Origin: Azohydromonas sediminis
Lineage (GTDB): Bacteria > Pseudomonadota > Gammaproteobacteria > Burkholderiales > Burkholderiaceae_C
DNA length: 53,535 nucleotides
Assembly (NCBI RefSeq): GCF_003574675.1
Contig: NZ_QOAZ01000026.1
Coordinates: forward strand, 1 to 53,535
Direction: 5' to 3'
Shown here piece by piece: positions 28,386-38,023 of the stretch (position 1 is the stretch's first letter; every line of letters starts with the position of its first letter). Both the position numbers and the translations under genes were made by a program. The notes under the pieces are model-generated. The model was not told where the DNA came from. It saw only the letters and a list, made by a program, of their open reading frames with translations, and did not search any database.

Positions 28386-29570
28386 TCAGACCTTTTCGAG
28401 CGCCAGCGCGATGCCCTGCCCGCCGCCGATGCACAGCGTGACGACGCCACGCCGCGCTTCGCCACGCGCCATCGCGTGCAGCAGCTTGGTCGCGAGGATC
28501 GCGCCGCTGGCGCCGATCGGGTGGCCGTGCGCGATCGCGCCGCCGTCCGGATTGACCACGTCCTCGGCGAAGCCCAGTTCGCGCAGGCACGCGAGCGCGA
28601 TGGCGGCGAAGGCCTCGTTGATCTCGATGCGGTCGACGTCGCCCACCGTCCAGCCGGCGCGCGCCAGCGCCTGGCGCACCGCCGGCACCGGTCCGAGGCC
28701 GAAGAAGCCCGGCTCGACCGCGCCGACGCCATAGCTCACCAGCCGCGCCATCGGCTTGAGGCCGTGCTTGTCGGCCCAGCCCCGCTCGGCGACGAGCATG
28801 GCCGCACCGGCGCTGTTGAGCCCCGGCGCGTTGCCGGCGGTGATCGTGCCTTCCTTGCGGAACGCGGGCTTGAGCTTGGCCAGCGACTCGGCCGTGGTGT
28901 CGGGGCGGTTGTGCTCGTCCTTCGCGAACACGGTCGGCCCCTTGCGCCCGGCGATCTCGAACGGGACGATCTCGGCGTCGAACTTGCCCGCGGCCTGCGC
29001 GGCGGCGAAGCGCTGCTGCGAGCGCAGCGCCCAGCGGTCCTGGTCCTCGCGGCTGATGCCGTTCTTCGTCACCAGATCCTCGGTGTGCCAGCCCGAGTGC
29101 TTGTCGCTGAAGGCGTCGTGCAGGCCGTCGTAGAGCATGCTGTCGAACATCGTCACGTCGCCCATGCGCGCGCCCCAGCGGCCCTGCGGCAGCAGGTAGG
29201 GGGCGCGGTCCATGTTCTCCATGCCGCCGGCGACGATGCAGCGGGCCATGCCGGCCCAGATCTCCAGCGCGGCGCTGGCCACCGCCTGCGCGCCCGAGCC
29301 GCAGACGCGGTTGACCGTCAGCGCCGGCACCTGCACCGGCAGCCCGGCGCCGATGCCGGCCTGGCGCGCCGGGTTCATCTTGACGCCGGCCTGGATCACG
29401 TTGCCCATGATCACGCCGTCGACCTGGTCACCGGGCAGGCCGGCGCGCCGGACCGCCTCGCGGATGGTGGCCGCACCCAGCGCCGGCGCGGGGGTGTCTT
29501 TCAGGCTGCCACCGTAGGTGCCGATGGCGGTGCGCACGGCGTGGCAGAGGACGACTTCGGGGGTGCTCAT
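28386..29570 (-). CDS. thiolase (acetyl-CoA acetyltransferase family)
   Basis: 394 aa. All catalytic elements are present: nucleophilic Cys in VNRVCGSGAQAV near residue 89, the acyl-binding EINEAFAAIAL, the His in GGAIAHGHPIGASG and the second Cys in LCIGGGQG. It condenses or cleaves acyl-CoA; biosynthetic versus degradative direction cannot be told. Its ATG overlaps the stop of the upstream 92-aa gene (ATGA), putting it last in a group headed by a ferredoxin-flavoreductase. Confidence 0.9.
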   Translation of the reverse strand: MSTPEVVLCHAVRTAIGTYGGSLKDTPAPALGAATIREAVRRAGLPGDQVDGVIMGNVIQAGVKMNPARQAGIGAGLPVQVPALTVNRVCGSGAQAVASAALEIWAGMARCIVAGGMENMDRAPYLLPQGRWGARMGDVTMFDSMLYDGLHDAFSDKHSGWHTEDLVTKNGISREDQDRWALRSQQRFAAAQAAGKFDAEIVPFEIAGRKGPTVFAKDEHNRPDTTAESLAKLKPAFRKEGTITAGNAPGLNSAGAAMLVAERGWADKHGLKPMARLVSYGVGAVEPGFFGLGPVPAVRQALARAGWTVGDVDRIEINEAFAAIALACLRELGFAEDVVNPDGGAIAHGHPIGASGAILATKLLHAMARGEARRGVVTLCIGGGQGIALALEKV

Positions 29571-29845
29571 GCTGGATCTCCTGGTTGGGCAAGCACCGGC
29601 GGCGTGCCGGCGCGGTCTGGGGTGGTGGATGGTGGGGTGATCGGCAGTGGCCTGGCCGGCACGCCGCCGGCGGGAATGGCGTCGGTGGCGTCGGTGACGT
29701 CGCTGGCGCCGTCGGGGTGCGGCGCCAAAGCCTGCGGCGTGGTCGCGTGAAGGGCCAGCGCCCAGGCTTCGATCATCGCGTCACGCGCGGCGAGTTCTTC
29801 GGCGCAGGTCCAGCGCTTCAGGTCCTGCGCGAACGAGGTGCACAT
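29567..29845 (-). CDS. 92-aa protein of unknown function
   Basis: A structured-looking N-terminus (MCTSFAQDLKRWTCAEELAARD, two cysteines, likely helical) is followed by a Pro/Thr/Ala-rich tail. I recognise no family. Support for it being real: ATGA overlap with thiolase downstream and a gap of only 28 bases from the gene upstream. The ATG at 29845 is used; an upstream extension to 29902 would overlap the previous gene. Confidence 0.5.
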   Translation of the reverse strand: MCTSFAQDLKRWTCAEELAARDAMIEAWALALHATTPQALAPHPDGASDVTDATDAIPAGGVPARPLPITPPSTTPDRAGTPPVLAQPGDPA

Positions 29846-29873
29846 GGTCGTCGTTCCCGGGATGTGGAGGCCG

Positions 29874-30281
29874 TCAGGATCGGTGCGCGGGCGAGCGCTC
29901 ACGCGGCGTCCAGCGGCCGCCGAACAACTCCTGGCGCAGCGCCGCGCGCTGCGCGGCGGTGGGTCCGCACGAGCCGGTGTCGGCCGCGGGCGCGGTGCCG
30001 ACCCCGCAGCCCGCCGGCACCGGCGCTTTCCAGTCGACGCGGCCCGCGGCGTCGAACGTCACCGGCGTCGTCGTTTCGCCGACGACGTCGAGCGGAAGGC
30101 CGTCGGCGTCGAGCGCGACGTGCCAGTCCAGCAAGGTCATCGTGCGTCCTGCGAACGACGGCCCTTGCGCGTCGCCACGGGCGAGCGCCACGTACAGCCC
30201 GTGCGGCAGCAGGTGCACCTCGTCACCGTCACCGAGCAGCGCGGTGTACGAGGCGTAGCGGCGCGGCGTGCGATCGCTCAC
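29874..30281 (-). CDS. 135-aa protein of unknown function
   Basis: Soluble, no signal peptide or membrane segment. The middle (YTALLGDGDEVHLLPHGLYVALARGD, FAGRTMTLLDWHVALDADG) looks like a beta-rich domain. The C-terminus has CGVG and SCGPT cysteines and the ending RWTPRERSPAHRS. No family recognised. The GTG at 30281 overlaps the stop of the ferredoxin-flavoreductase gene (GTGA), a strong sign of coupling and of a shared role. Confidence 0.6.
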   Translation of the reverse strand: MSDRTPRRYASYTALLGDGDEVHLLPHGLYVALARGDAQGPSFAGRTMTLLDWHVALDADGLPLDVVGETTTPVTFDAAGRVDWKAPVPAGCGVGTAPAADTGSCGPTAAQRAALRQELFGGRWTPRERSPAHRS

Positions 30282-31357
30282 GTCCCGTAGGCGTCGAAGT
30301 GCAGCCGCGAGGGCGCGATGCGCTCGGCGGCGAAGAAAGCCGCGAGGCGGCGCAGCATCGGCGGCGGGCCGGCGGCGTAGACGTCGCGTCCGGCCCAGGC
30401 GGTGCGGTCGGCTGCCAGCGCGTCGATCACGGTGCCGACCACGGCCGCGCGCGTCGGCGCGGCCGGCGGCAGGCCGCTTTGCGCCGCCAGGACGACGCGC
30501 AGCGCCCGCGCGCGCCCGACGAGGGCGTCGATCTCGTCGAGTGCGTAGAACTGCGAGGCGTCGGCCACGCCCCACACCAGCCGCATGTCCCGCTCGGGAT
30601 CTTGGCGCAGCTGCTGTGCGATGAGCGCATGCACCGGCGCGAAGCCCACGCCGCCGGCGACGAACAGCAGCGGCACGCCAGGCGCCGAGCGCATCGTGAA
30701 CGCGCCCAGCGGCCCGCGTGCCTGCAACGTGTCGCCGACCTTCATGTCGCCGAACACCCAGGCCGTGAAGCGCCCGCCCTCGACGCGCCGCACGTGCAGC
30801 TCGACGCGGCCGTCGCCGGCGGCCAGGTTGGCCACCGAGTACGCGCGCGAGACGCGGTCGGCTGCGGGCGGGAACAGCTCCAGATACTGCCCGGGCACGA
30901 ATTCGCAGAAGCAGTCGCCCTCGCGTGCCGGCGCGAGCACGACGCGCCGCACGTCGGGCGCGACGTCCTCCAGCGCCTCGACGCGCAGCGTGAGCAGCCG
31001 GTCGGGATGCGGCACGTGGCCGGGCCACGCGAGGACATCGCGCCGCGCGATCAGGTCGTCCTCGGTGGCGTGGTGCACGTCGGCGCGCTGCTCGAGCGCG
31101 AGGATGCTCTCGATCGGCGGGAACTCGATCGCGTGCGCCGGGCAGGTGTTCGCGCAGGTGGTGCAGCCGACCATGCAATTGAGCGGGTCGACGACGACCG
31201 GCTTCTTGCGCTCGTAGTCGAAGCGGTAGACGAGCCGGTTGCAGCCGGTCACGCAGGTGCCGCAGCCGATGCAGGCCTCGTCGTGGACGGTCGGGTTCCA
31301 GTGGATCTGCTCGCGCGGGATGCCGCGCCAGGGTTTCGTGAACTGCGGGTTGGGCAT
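30278..31357 (-). CDS. two-[4Fe-4S] ferredoxin fused to FAD/NAD(P)H reductase
   Basis: 359 aa, cytoplasmic. The N-terminal dicluster domain has CIGCGTCVTGC near residues 29-39 and CMVGCTTCANTCP near 61-73. From about residue 120 there is a ferredoxin-NADP reductase module with RAYSVAN (FAD), VAGGVGFAPVHALI (NAD(P)) and YAAGPPPML. It would move electrons between NAD(P)H and an iron-sulfur partner, perhaps an oxygenase or dehydrogenase. The architecture resembles BoxA-type reductases, but no boxB is in view. The ATG at 31357 gives a natural N-terminus (MPNPQFTKPWRG). An FNR-like box lies 53 bases upstream. Confidence 0.8.
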   Translation of the reverse strand: MPNPQFTKPWRGIPREQIHWNPTVHDEACIGCGTCVTGCNRLVYRFDYERKKPVVVDPLNCMVGCTTCANTCPAHAIEFPPIESILALEQRADVHHATEDDLIARRDVLAWPGHVPHPDRLLTLRVEALEDVAPDVRRVVLAPAREGDCFCEFVPGQYLELFPPAADRVSRAYSVANLAAGDGRVELHVRRVEGGRFTAWVFGDMKVGDTLQARGPLGAFTMRSAPGVPLLFVAGGVGFAPVHALIAQQLRQDPERDMRLVWGVADASQFYALDEIDALVGRARALRVVLAAQSGLPPAAPTRAAVVGTVIDALAADRTAWAGRDVYAAGPPPMLRRLAAFFAAERIAPSRLHFDAYGT

Positions 31358-31409
31358 GGTGACCTCGGCATCAACCCGTGGATCAAAGCGCCGAACCGCG
31401 GTCGCTGCC

Positions 31410-31423
31410 TTGATGCAGCTCAA
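31410..31423. promoter_or_regulatory. FNR/Anr-like box TTGAT-N4-CTCAA
   Basis: Nine of ten half-site positions match TTGAT-N4-ATCAA. It is centred about 59 bases upstream of the ferredoxin-flavoreductase ATG (minus strand) and overlaps the stop of the preceding gene. The surrounding bases GCTGCC-TTGATGC are identical to those at the perfect box at 48569. Confidence 0.6.
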
Positions 31424-32796
31424 AAAGTGGCCGGGCGCGATACGGGCGCGTCAGCCTTGGCGACGCGGACCAGCAGCACCGCGATCGCCGAGGCGGTGAG
31501 CAGCGTCACCCCGATCGTCCATGACAGCACGGCCGGCAAGTCGTCGGCGTAGTACCAGGTGGCGATGCCGGAGGCGACGAAGCCGGTCTCGATGGCGCCG
31601 AACAGGATCGTCAGCCAGAAGCCGATGCGGTTGACCGTCTGCTGGTTGCGCGTGGTGATCTCGAAGGTCAGCGCCTCCATCCGGTCGACCACCGAGTCGA
31701 ACAGGGCGTCGATGCCGAACAGCGCTTCGCCGCGTGCGGTGGCCTCGGCCGTGTAGCCGTGGGTGCGCGCCAGCGTGCCGTAGTACTCCTCCAGGCCGTC
31801 GATCATGTCGCGCCGCAGCGCCACCAGTTCGTCGATCGTGCCCACGCGCCCGGCCTGCGAGCGGTCCAGCAGGCCGCGCAGCACACCGCGCTCCAGGCAC
31901 AGCAGTTCCAGGGTGACCAGCAGCGGCAGCGTGTTGCGCGGCATCGGCGCATCGCCCGATGCCTCCGCATCCGCGGCCGCGTCGGCGCAAGCCTCGCCCG
32001 GCGGTTCCAGGTGCAGGTCGATGGCGGCATTGCGCGACAACAGCGACAGCCCGTCCTCGCGGCGGCAGAAGTCGCCGGCCAGTTCCTCGGCGACGAAGCT
32101 CGCCTTGAACGGCGTGGCCATCGGGTCGCGGTGCAGCAGCTTGACCAATGCCTGGGCATGCTCGGCCAGCAGGTCGTCCAGATGGCCGCCGCCCGGCACG
32201 CGCAGAACGATCAACGGCAGGTCCATCTCCGGCGGCGCGCCGGCCGGCGCGAGGCGCGCCCAGATGCGCGCAGCCAGGCTGCGCTCGTCCGACAGGTCGA
32301 GCCACCCGGTCCAGCGCGCCGCGTCCAGCGGCTGCGCTGGCGCCCGAAGCCAAACCTCCCACAGCGACGCGCCCGACTTGTGCTGCAGGTGCCAGATGTC
32401 GGCATACCGTGGCGCGAGTGCATCGGACGGGCCGGCCGGCCCATCGTCCAGCGCCATGCGGCCGACCGGCTCTCGGCGCAGGCGCCGGGCCTGCACGTAG
32501 GCGTCGCCGAGCAGGCGGCGCTGGCGCTGCTCGATGTGCTCGCGGTAGGCGGCCACGGCCTGGGCGTCCAGCGGCAGGAGCCCAGCCGGAACCGGCGCGG
32601 CTGCCGGCGCGGTCGGGATCGCTGCGCGTGCGCGGCTACCCGCATCGCGCCGCACCTGCGCCGCAGGCGCGACGCTGAGAAGCAGCACGACGCTCGGCAC
32701 GATCGGCGCGGCGCCGCGGTGGCCCGCTCGCGGACCGCCACCGGCGACGGATTCGGCAACGCTCATCGCAGGATTCTGGGCCATCCTCTGGGCCAT
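31420..32796 (-). CDS. large protein with C-terminal membrane hairpin, unknown function
   Basis: About 458 aa. A hydrophobic stretch near residues 30-50 (APIVPSVVLLLSVAP) may be a signal or anchor. The middle is soluble (DIWHLQHKSGASLWEVWLRAP, LIVLRVPGGGHLDDLLAEHAQALVKLLHRD). The end has a long helix (ALFDSVVDRMEALTFEITTRNQQTVNRIGF) and two membrane segments, a layout reminiscent of CorA-type C-termini, although no GMN motif is seen. No family recognised. The start is uncertain: ATGs at 32766, 32784 and 32796 and a GTG at 32868 all fit, and none has a good ribosome-binding site. Confidence 0.6.
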   Translation of the reverse strand: MAQRMAQNPAMSVAESVAGGGPRAGHRGAAPIVPSVVLLLSVAPAAQVRRDAGSRARAAIPTAPAAAPVPAGLLPLDAQAVAAYREHIEQRQRRLLGDAYVQARRLRREPVGRMALDDGPAGPSDALAPRYADIWHLQHKSGASLWEVWLRAPAQPLDAARWTGWLDLSDERSLAARIWARLAPAGAPPEMDLPLIVLRVPGGGHLDDLLAEHAQALVKLLHRDPMATPFKASFVAEELAGDFCRREDGLSLLSRNAAIDLHLEPPGEACADAAADAEASGDAPMPRNTLPLLVTLELLCLERGVLRGLLDRSQAGRVGTIDELVALRRDMIDGLEEYYGTLARTHGYTAEATARGEALFGIDALFDSVVDRMEALTFEITTRNQQTVNRIGFWLTILFGAIETGFVASGIATWYYADDLPAVLSWTIGVTLLTASAIAVLLVRVAKADAPVSRPATF

Positions 32797-32806
32797 CGTG
32801 CCGGCC

Positions 32807-32842
32807 GCACCGCCCGCCGCACCGCCCGCCGCAGCGCCCGCC
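32807..32842. repeat. three tandem 12-bp GC-rich units
   Basis: Unit GCACCGCCCGCC occurs at 32807-32818 and 32819-32830, and once with one change at 32831-32842. On the minus strand it would encode Gly/Ala repeats if the neighbouring gene starts at 32868. It probably arose by slippage. Confidence 0.6.
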
Positions 32843-32872
32843 GCAGGGCGGGGCGGGCCGGCGCGCACCGGT

Positions 32873-33235
32873 TCAGCGCGGCCCGCCGGCCAGCGCGTCG
32901 AACACCGGTTCGGCGTCGCCGATCACTTTGGTGGCCAGCGCCAGGCGCACGATGTGCACGGTCTCGATCACCTTCTCGCGCGCGATGCCCTGCTGCGCGA
33001 TCTTGTCGGCCATCGCGCGTACGCAGGCCGGGCTGGTGCCCGCCAGCGCCGCTGCCAGGTAGATCAACGTGCGCGTGTCCTCGTCGAGCGCGCCGCCCTC
33101 GGGTGGCATTGCGAAGCCCTTCGAGCGCACGTGCTCCTGGATCAGGCCGGGGTCGACGGCGACCGATTTCTCGATCGCCGGCGGCACGCGGCCCATGTTC
33201 TTGCGCATCATGTCGAGGATGTCTTGCGGATTCAT
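32873..33235 (-). CDS. carboxymuconolactone decarboxylase/AhpD-fold protein
   Basis: 120 aa. It has the helical CMD/AhpD pattern LDEDTRTLIYLAAALAGTSPACVRAMADKIAQQGI followed by EKVIETVHIVRLALATKVI. The usual redox motif C-x2-C-H of AhpD is reduced to one cysteine (C-V-R-A-M), so peroxidase activity is unlikely. The ATG at 33235 starts the first helix. It is followed on the same strand by the large membrane-hairpin protein, and is divergent from the diheme peroxidase. Confidence 0.7.
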   Translation of the reverse strand: MNPQDILDMMRKNMGRVPPAIEKSVAVDPGLIQEHVRSKGFAMPPEGGALDEDTRTLIYLAAALAGTSPACVRAMADKIAQQGIAREKVIETVHIVRLALATKVIGDAEPVFDALAGGPR

Positions 33236-33417
33236 GGTCTGATGTCCTTCGGCGGTGACTGGAATGCCCGGCCCCCACGGGTCGAGCGATCGACTGCACC
33301 AGGGAGACGTCGGTCGCCGCGGAAGGATGCGCACCGCTGCCGCGCGAAGCTTGACCAGGATCATGGTCGCGACAAAACGCCAGGCGGGTGCCCGACCGCT
33401 GCGATCCATGGCTCGTC

Positions 33418-33460
33418 CATGGTTCATTTGCGTCAGCTTCGCTCGTCGGTCTGGCGCGTT
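33418..33460 (+). promoter_or_regulatory. element shared with 38536-38578 (copy 1)
   Basis: CATGGTTCATTTGCG at 33418-33432, then 22 bases, then CGCGTT at 33455-33460. The same two blocks with the same spacing occur before the secreted protein gene at 38626. Here it ends about 70 bases upstream of the diheme peroxidase ATG. The gene-free stretch 33236-33528 holds nothing else that I can name. Confidence 0.45.
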
Positions 33461-33528
33461 CATGCTGATAAGGTCGTCCGTCCGTCGGCGCGACGGGCGG
33501 GGTTGACCCGTGACGGGAGACAGATGCG

Positions 33529-34602
<1,074 letters not shown>

Positions 34603-34615
34603 CGAGGAGCCTCGC

Positions 34616-36967
34616 TTGGCCATCGATGCGATGTCAAAAGGGTTACCGCCTGCCATCGGGCTGAGCAGCGACGAGGCGGCCGCCCGGCTGCGTGCCGACG
34701 GGCCGAACGCGCTGCCCGAACCCGCCCACCGCCTGTGGGTGGCGTTGGCGCGCCGCTTCTGGGGCGTCGTACCCTGGATGCTCGAGGGTGCGATCCTGAT
34801 CGACCTGTGGTTGCAGCGTTGGCTCGAAGCGGCGGTGATCGCCGTGCTGCTGCTGTTCCAGGCCGTCATGGGCACGTTGCAGGAGCAGCGCGCGCATCGC
34901 GCGGCCCAGTTGCTGCGCAGTCGCGTCGTCGTCGAGGCACGCGTGCGCCGTGACGGCTACTGGCAGCGCATGCCCGCGCGCGACCTGGTGGCCGGCGATG
35001 CGGTGGCGCTGCGCGCGGGCGACATCGTGCCGGCCGACGTGCGACTGGTGCGAGGCGCGCTCTCGGTCGACCTGTCTTCGCTGACCGGCGAATCGCTGCC
35101 GGTGGACGAGGCGGCCGGTGCCGAGTTGCCGGCCGCAGCCGTCGTGCGGCACGGCGAGGCGGTGGCGGAGGTCACCGCCACCGGGGCACGCACCCGCCAC
35201 GGCCGCCTGGCGTCGCTGCTCGCGCAGACCCAGGCACCCGGGCGGCTGCAGACGCTGGCGGTGCAGACCGCGCGCATGCTGCTCGGCTTCGACGTCCTGC
35301 TCATCGGCGTGGTGCTGGCCGCCGCGACGGTGCACGGGCACCTGGGCGTCGGCATGCTGCCCTTCGTGCTCATGCTGCTGGTGGCCTCCGTACCGGTGGC
35401 GTTGCCGGCAATGTCGACGCTGTCGGCCACGCTCGGGGCCGCGCGCCTGGCCGAACAGGGCGTGCTCGTCACACGGCTGGCGGCGCTGGACGCGGCCGCG
35501 GCGATGGGCGTGCTGTGCCTGGACAAGACTGGGACCGTGACCGAGAACCGGCTCGTGGTGACAGCACTGCAGCCGGCGCCCGGCACCGACGAGGCCACCC
35601 TGCTGCAGCGTGCCGTCTGGGCCTCGGACGAAGCCACCCAGGATCCGATCGACCTCGCATTGCTGGCCTCGGCACGCGAGCGCGGCGTGCCACTGCAGGC
35701 TGAACGCCTGGCCTACACGGCGTTCGACCCCGAGACCAAGCATGCGATGGCCGAGGTGCGCGACGCGAACGGCCGTCTGCGTGTGCTCAAGGGCGAACCG
35801 CTGTCCGTGGCACGCCTCGTCGGCGCCGATGCCGAGGCAACCGCGCGTTTGGTCGAGGCGCTGGCCGCCGACGGCGAGCGCGTGCTCGCCGTCGGTTCGG
35901 TGCGCGACGGCGCGGCCAGGCTCGACGGCCTGATCGCCTTTGCGGACCCGCTGCGCTCGGACAGCGCGGCGCTGGTGCAGGCGCTGCGCCAGCAGGGCGT
36001 GCGCGTGGTGCTCGTCACCGGCGACGGCGAAGCGACGGCGCGGGCGGTCGCACGCCGCCTGGGCCTGGAGGGCGAGGTGGCGACGGCCGGGGCAGTAGCT
36101 GCGGATGCGCCACTGCAACAGCTGGCGCGCTTCGGCGTCTACGCGCGCGTGCTGCCCGAGGACAAGCTGCGCCTGGTGCAGGCCTGGCAGCGCGCCGGCG
36201 CGGTCGTCGGCATGACCGGCGACGGCGTCAACGACGCACCGGCGCTGGCGCAGGCCGATGTCGGCATCGCGGTGGCCGGCGCGACCGACGTGGCGCGTGC
36301 GTCGGCCGGCATGCTGTTGACGCGCCCGGGCCTGGCCGACATCCAGACGGCCATTCGCGTCAGCCGCACGATGCGTCAGCGCATGCAGTCGTGGATGCTG
36401 GCGATGATCTCGCGCAAGACCGGCGTGCCCGGTTTCCTGGCGCTGGGCGTCGTGGTCTTCGGCGGCTTCGTGATCGATCCACTGCTGATGGTGCTGTTCA
36501 TGCTGGCCGGCGACCTGTCCACCTTCGCGCTATCGGGCGACCGCGTGACGCCCTCCCCCCGCCCCGACCCCTGGCGCATGCGGCCGCTGGCGGTGACCGG
36601 CGTGGTGCTCGGGCTCGTGCTGCTCGTGTCGAGCCTGGGCGTGCACCACGCCGTGGTCACCGCCTGGCAGCTCGACGAGCGCCAGGCGCACACCGCGAGC
36701 TTCGTATGGCTGACCTTCGCGGCCGGCCAGTCCGTCCTCTACGCGGTGCGCCACCGCGGCTGGTGCTGGCAAAGGCCTTGGCCGGGCCGATCGCTGGTGA
36801 CGGCCACCGCTGTCGGCATCGTCACGGCCGGGCTTTTCGCAACCCTCGGCTGGCTGATGGCACCGATCCCCCTATCCGCCACGGCGGCGCTGCTCGTGGC
36901 GGCGCTGGTCTTGCTGCTGGTGCTCGACACCGCGAAGCGGCTGTCGCACGGGGCTGTGAACGCGTGA
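34616..36967 (+). CDS. P-type ATPase, P3A proton-pump-like
   Basis: 783 aa inner-membrane cation pump. It has the actuator motif SLTGESLP, the M4 motif ASVPVALPAM (as in P3A H+-ATPases), the phosphorylation site LDKTGTVTENR and the hinge TGDGVNDAPALAQADVGIAV. There is no N-terminal metal-binding domain and no CPC motif, which argues against a heavy-metal P1B pump. The TTG at 34616 is favoured because GAGGAG (34604-34609) is properly spaced; the ATG at 34631 is too far from it. It follows the diheme peroxidase by 13 bases. Confidence 0.85.
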   Translation: MAIDAMSKGLPPAIGLSSDEAAARLRADGPNALPEPAHRLWVALARRFWGVVPWMLEGAILIDLWLQRWLEAAVIAVLLLFQAVMGTLQEQRAHRAAQLLRSRVVVEARVRRDGYWQRMPARDLVAGDAVALRAGDIVPADVRLVRGALSVDLSSLTGESLPVDEAAGAELPAAAVVRHGEAVAEVTATGARTRHGRLASLLAQTQAPGRLQTLAVQTARMLLGFDVLLIGVVLAAATVHGHLGVGMLPFVLMLLVASVPVALPAMSTLSATLGAARLAEQGVLVTRLAALDAAAAMGVLCLDKTGTVTENRLVVTALQPAPGTDEATLLQRAVWASDEATQDPIDLALLASARERGVPLQAERLAYTAFDPETKHAMAEVRDANGRLRVLKGEPLSVARLVGADAEATARLVEALAADGERVLAVGSVRDGAARLDGLIAFADPLRSDSAALVQALRQQGVRVVLVTGDGEATARAVARRLGLEGEVATAGAVAADAPLQQLARFGVYARVLPEDKLRLVQAWQRAGAVVGMTGDGVNDAPALAQADVGIAVAGATDVARASAGMLLTRPGLADIQTAIRVSRTMRQRMQSWMLAMISRKTGVPGFLALGVVVFGGFVIDPLLMVLFMLAGDLSTFALSGDRVTPSPRPDPWRMRPLAVTGVVLGLVLLVSSLGVHHAVVTAWQLDERQAHTASFVWLTFAAGQSVLYAVRHRGWCWQRPWPGRSLVTATAVGIVTAGLFATLGWLMAPIPLSATAALLVAALVLLLVLDTAKRLSHGAVNA

Positions 36968-37120
36968 TCATCCGCACGCGGGCCGTCCCAATGCCCGAAA
37001 GGCGGCTCTTCGATGTCCCGACCCGCACGGCCGCAGGAGGCATCGCACCGCATGCGCCTGACCCGGTCCGATCGGGCCGGCACCGGGCCGCAGGTGTCGT
37101 CGCCGCGCGCGGCCGACCCA

Positions 37121-37342
37121 TCAGCCCGCGCAGCACCGTCGGCCGCCCGCCCGCTGCACCGGCGGGCAGGGCACGCTGCCGTAGGAGCAGAACACGCAGC
37201 AGTCGCCCGGCTTCGGGTGCAGCAGCGCGTGGCAGGCGGGGCACTCGTGGAACCACTGGCAGGCGTCGGTGGGCATGATCTCGCGCTGCGCGTGCCCGCA
37301 CGACGGACATGTCAGCACCGACACCGTGACGATCTCGCTCAT
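37121..37342 (-). CDS. Cys-rich mer-associated small protein (GDCCVFCSYG type)
   Basis: 73 aa with eleven cysteines: CPSC at 12-15, C28, CPAC at 34-37, GDCCVFCSYGSVPCPP around 47-61 and a final CC at 70-71. The pattern resembles zinc-ribbon-like small proteins found with mer transport genes; the function is not established. A soluble mercury or zinc binder is likely. Its ATG overlaps the merP stop (ATGA). Convergent with the P-ATPase; the 153 bases between them hold no clear terminator. Confidence 0.75.
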   Translation of the reverse strand: MSEIVTVSVLTCPSCGHAQREIMPTDACQWFHECPACHALLHPKPGDCCVFCSYGSVPCPPVQRAGGRRCCAG

Positions 37343-37632
37343 GGCGCTGCCGCGACCGGTTGCGACGGGTATCCGGCGTTGCGCGTCGCTTCGGTCAGCG
37401 CCTCGACGCCGGTGCGCGCGTCGTCGAAGCGCACCACGGCCTCGCGCCGCGGCAGGCTGACGGTGGCCTGCTCGACGCCGGGCACGCGCAGCAGGGCCTG
37501 CTTGACGGTGATCGGGCAGGCGGCGCAGTTCATCCCCGGGACGGACAGCGTGACGGTGCGCGGCGCGGCCGCGGCGGCGTCGACGAGGGCCGCGAGCGCG
37601 GCGACGGCAGCGGCACGGGCAAGGAAGGTCAT
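37339..37632 (-). CDS. merP: periplasmic mercuric ion-binding protein MerP
   Basis: 97 aa. A signal peptide (about 1-23, ending AAAA) is followed by a heavy-metal-associated domain with the mercury-binding GMNCAACPITVKQAL. It picks up Hg(II) in the periplasm and hands it to MerT. Its start lies 14 bases beyond the merT stop. Second gene of the merTP operon. Confidence 0.9.
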   Translation of the reverse strand: MTFLARAAAVAALAALVDAAAAAPRTVTLSVPGMNCAACPITVKQALLRVPGVEQATVSLPRREAVVRFDDARTGVEALTEATRNAGYPSQPVAAAP

Positions 37633-37646
37633 GTCGGGCCTTTCGA

Positions 37647-38018
37647 TCAATAGAACCAGGGGGAGATCCACGGCAAGCCAAGCACCAGCGCGAGCAGCAG
37701 CACGACGGCGACGAACAGCGCCCGGTACGCGCGCCTGAAGCGGGGCGCGGCGCACACTTGCCCGGCGGTGCATTCCCCGGCCGGCCGCCACAGGCGCCAG
37801 CCGGCGACCCCGAGTGCAGCCAGCGCGATGGCGACGAACAGCGGCTGCCAGGCCTCGAGCGCCGTCAGGTGGGCGATCCATGCGCCCGACGCGCCGACCA
37901 GCAGCAGGACCAGCGGCCCCACGCAGCAGGCCGATGCGGCCAGTGCAGCCAGCGCGCCCGCGGCCAGCGCGGCGGCGGGCGACGGACGGACCGGAGGTGA
38001 CGGCGGTCGGGTCGACAT
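37647..38018 (-). CDS. merT: mercuric transport protein MerT
   Basis: 123 aa inner-membrane protein with three helices. The vicinal cysteine pair in the first helix ([14 protein letters not shown]) takes Hg(II) from MerP, and CTAGQVC in the cytoplasmic loop supplies the second pair. It imports mercury for reduction by MerA, which is not present in this window. The ATG at 38018 is directly downstream of the mer promoter. Confidence 0.9.
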   Translation of the reverse strand: MSTRPPSPPVRPSPAAALAAGALAALAASACCVGPLVLLLVGASGAWIAHLTALEAWQPLFVAIALAALGVAGWRLWRPAGECTAGQVCAAPRFRRAYRALFVAVVLLLALVLGLPWISPWFY

Positions 38019-38023
38019 GGCCG

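Noticed and set aside
32807-32842. Short GC-rich repeats considered as a CRISPR-like array
   Set aside because: Units are 12 bp, directly adjacent with no spacers; they are simple tandem repeats.
34616-36967. P-type ATPase considered as a copper, zinc or mercury pump to go with mer and CDF genes
   Set aside because: No CPC/CPH motif in the M6-equivalent helix and no N-terminal metal-binding domain. The M4 motif and hinge fit the P3A proton-pump group better.
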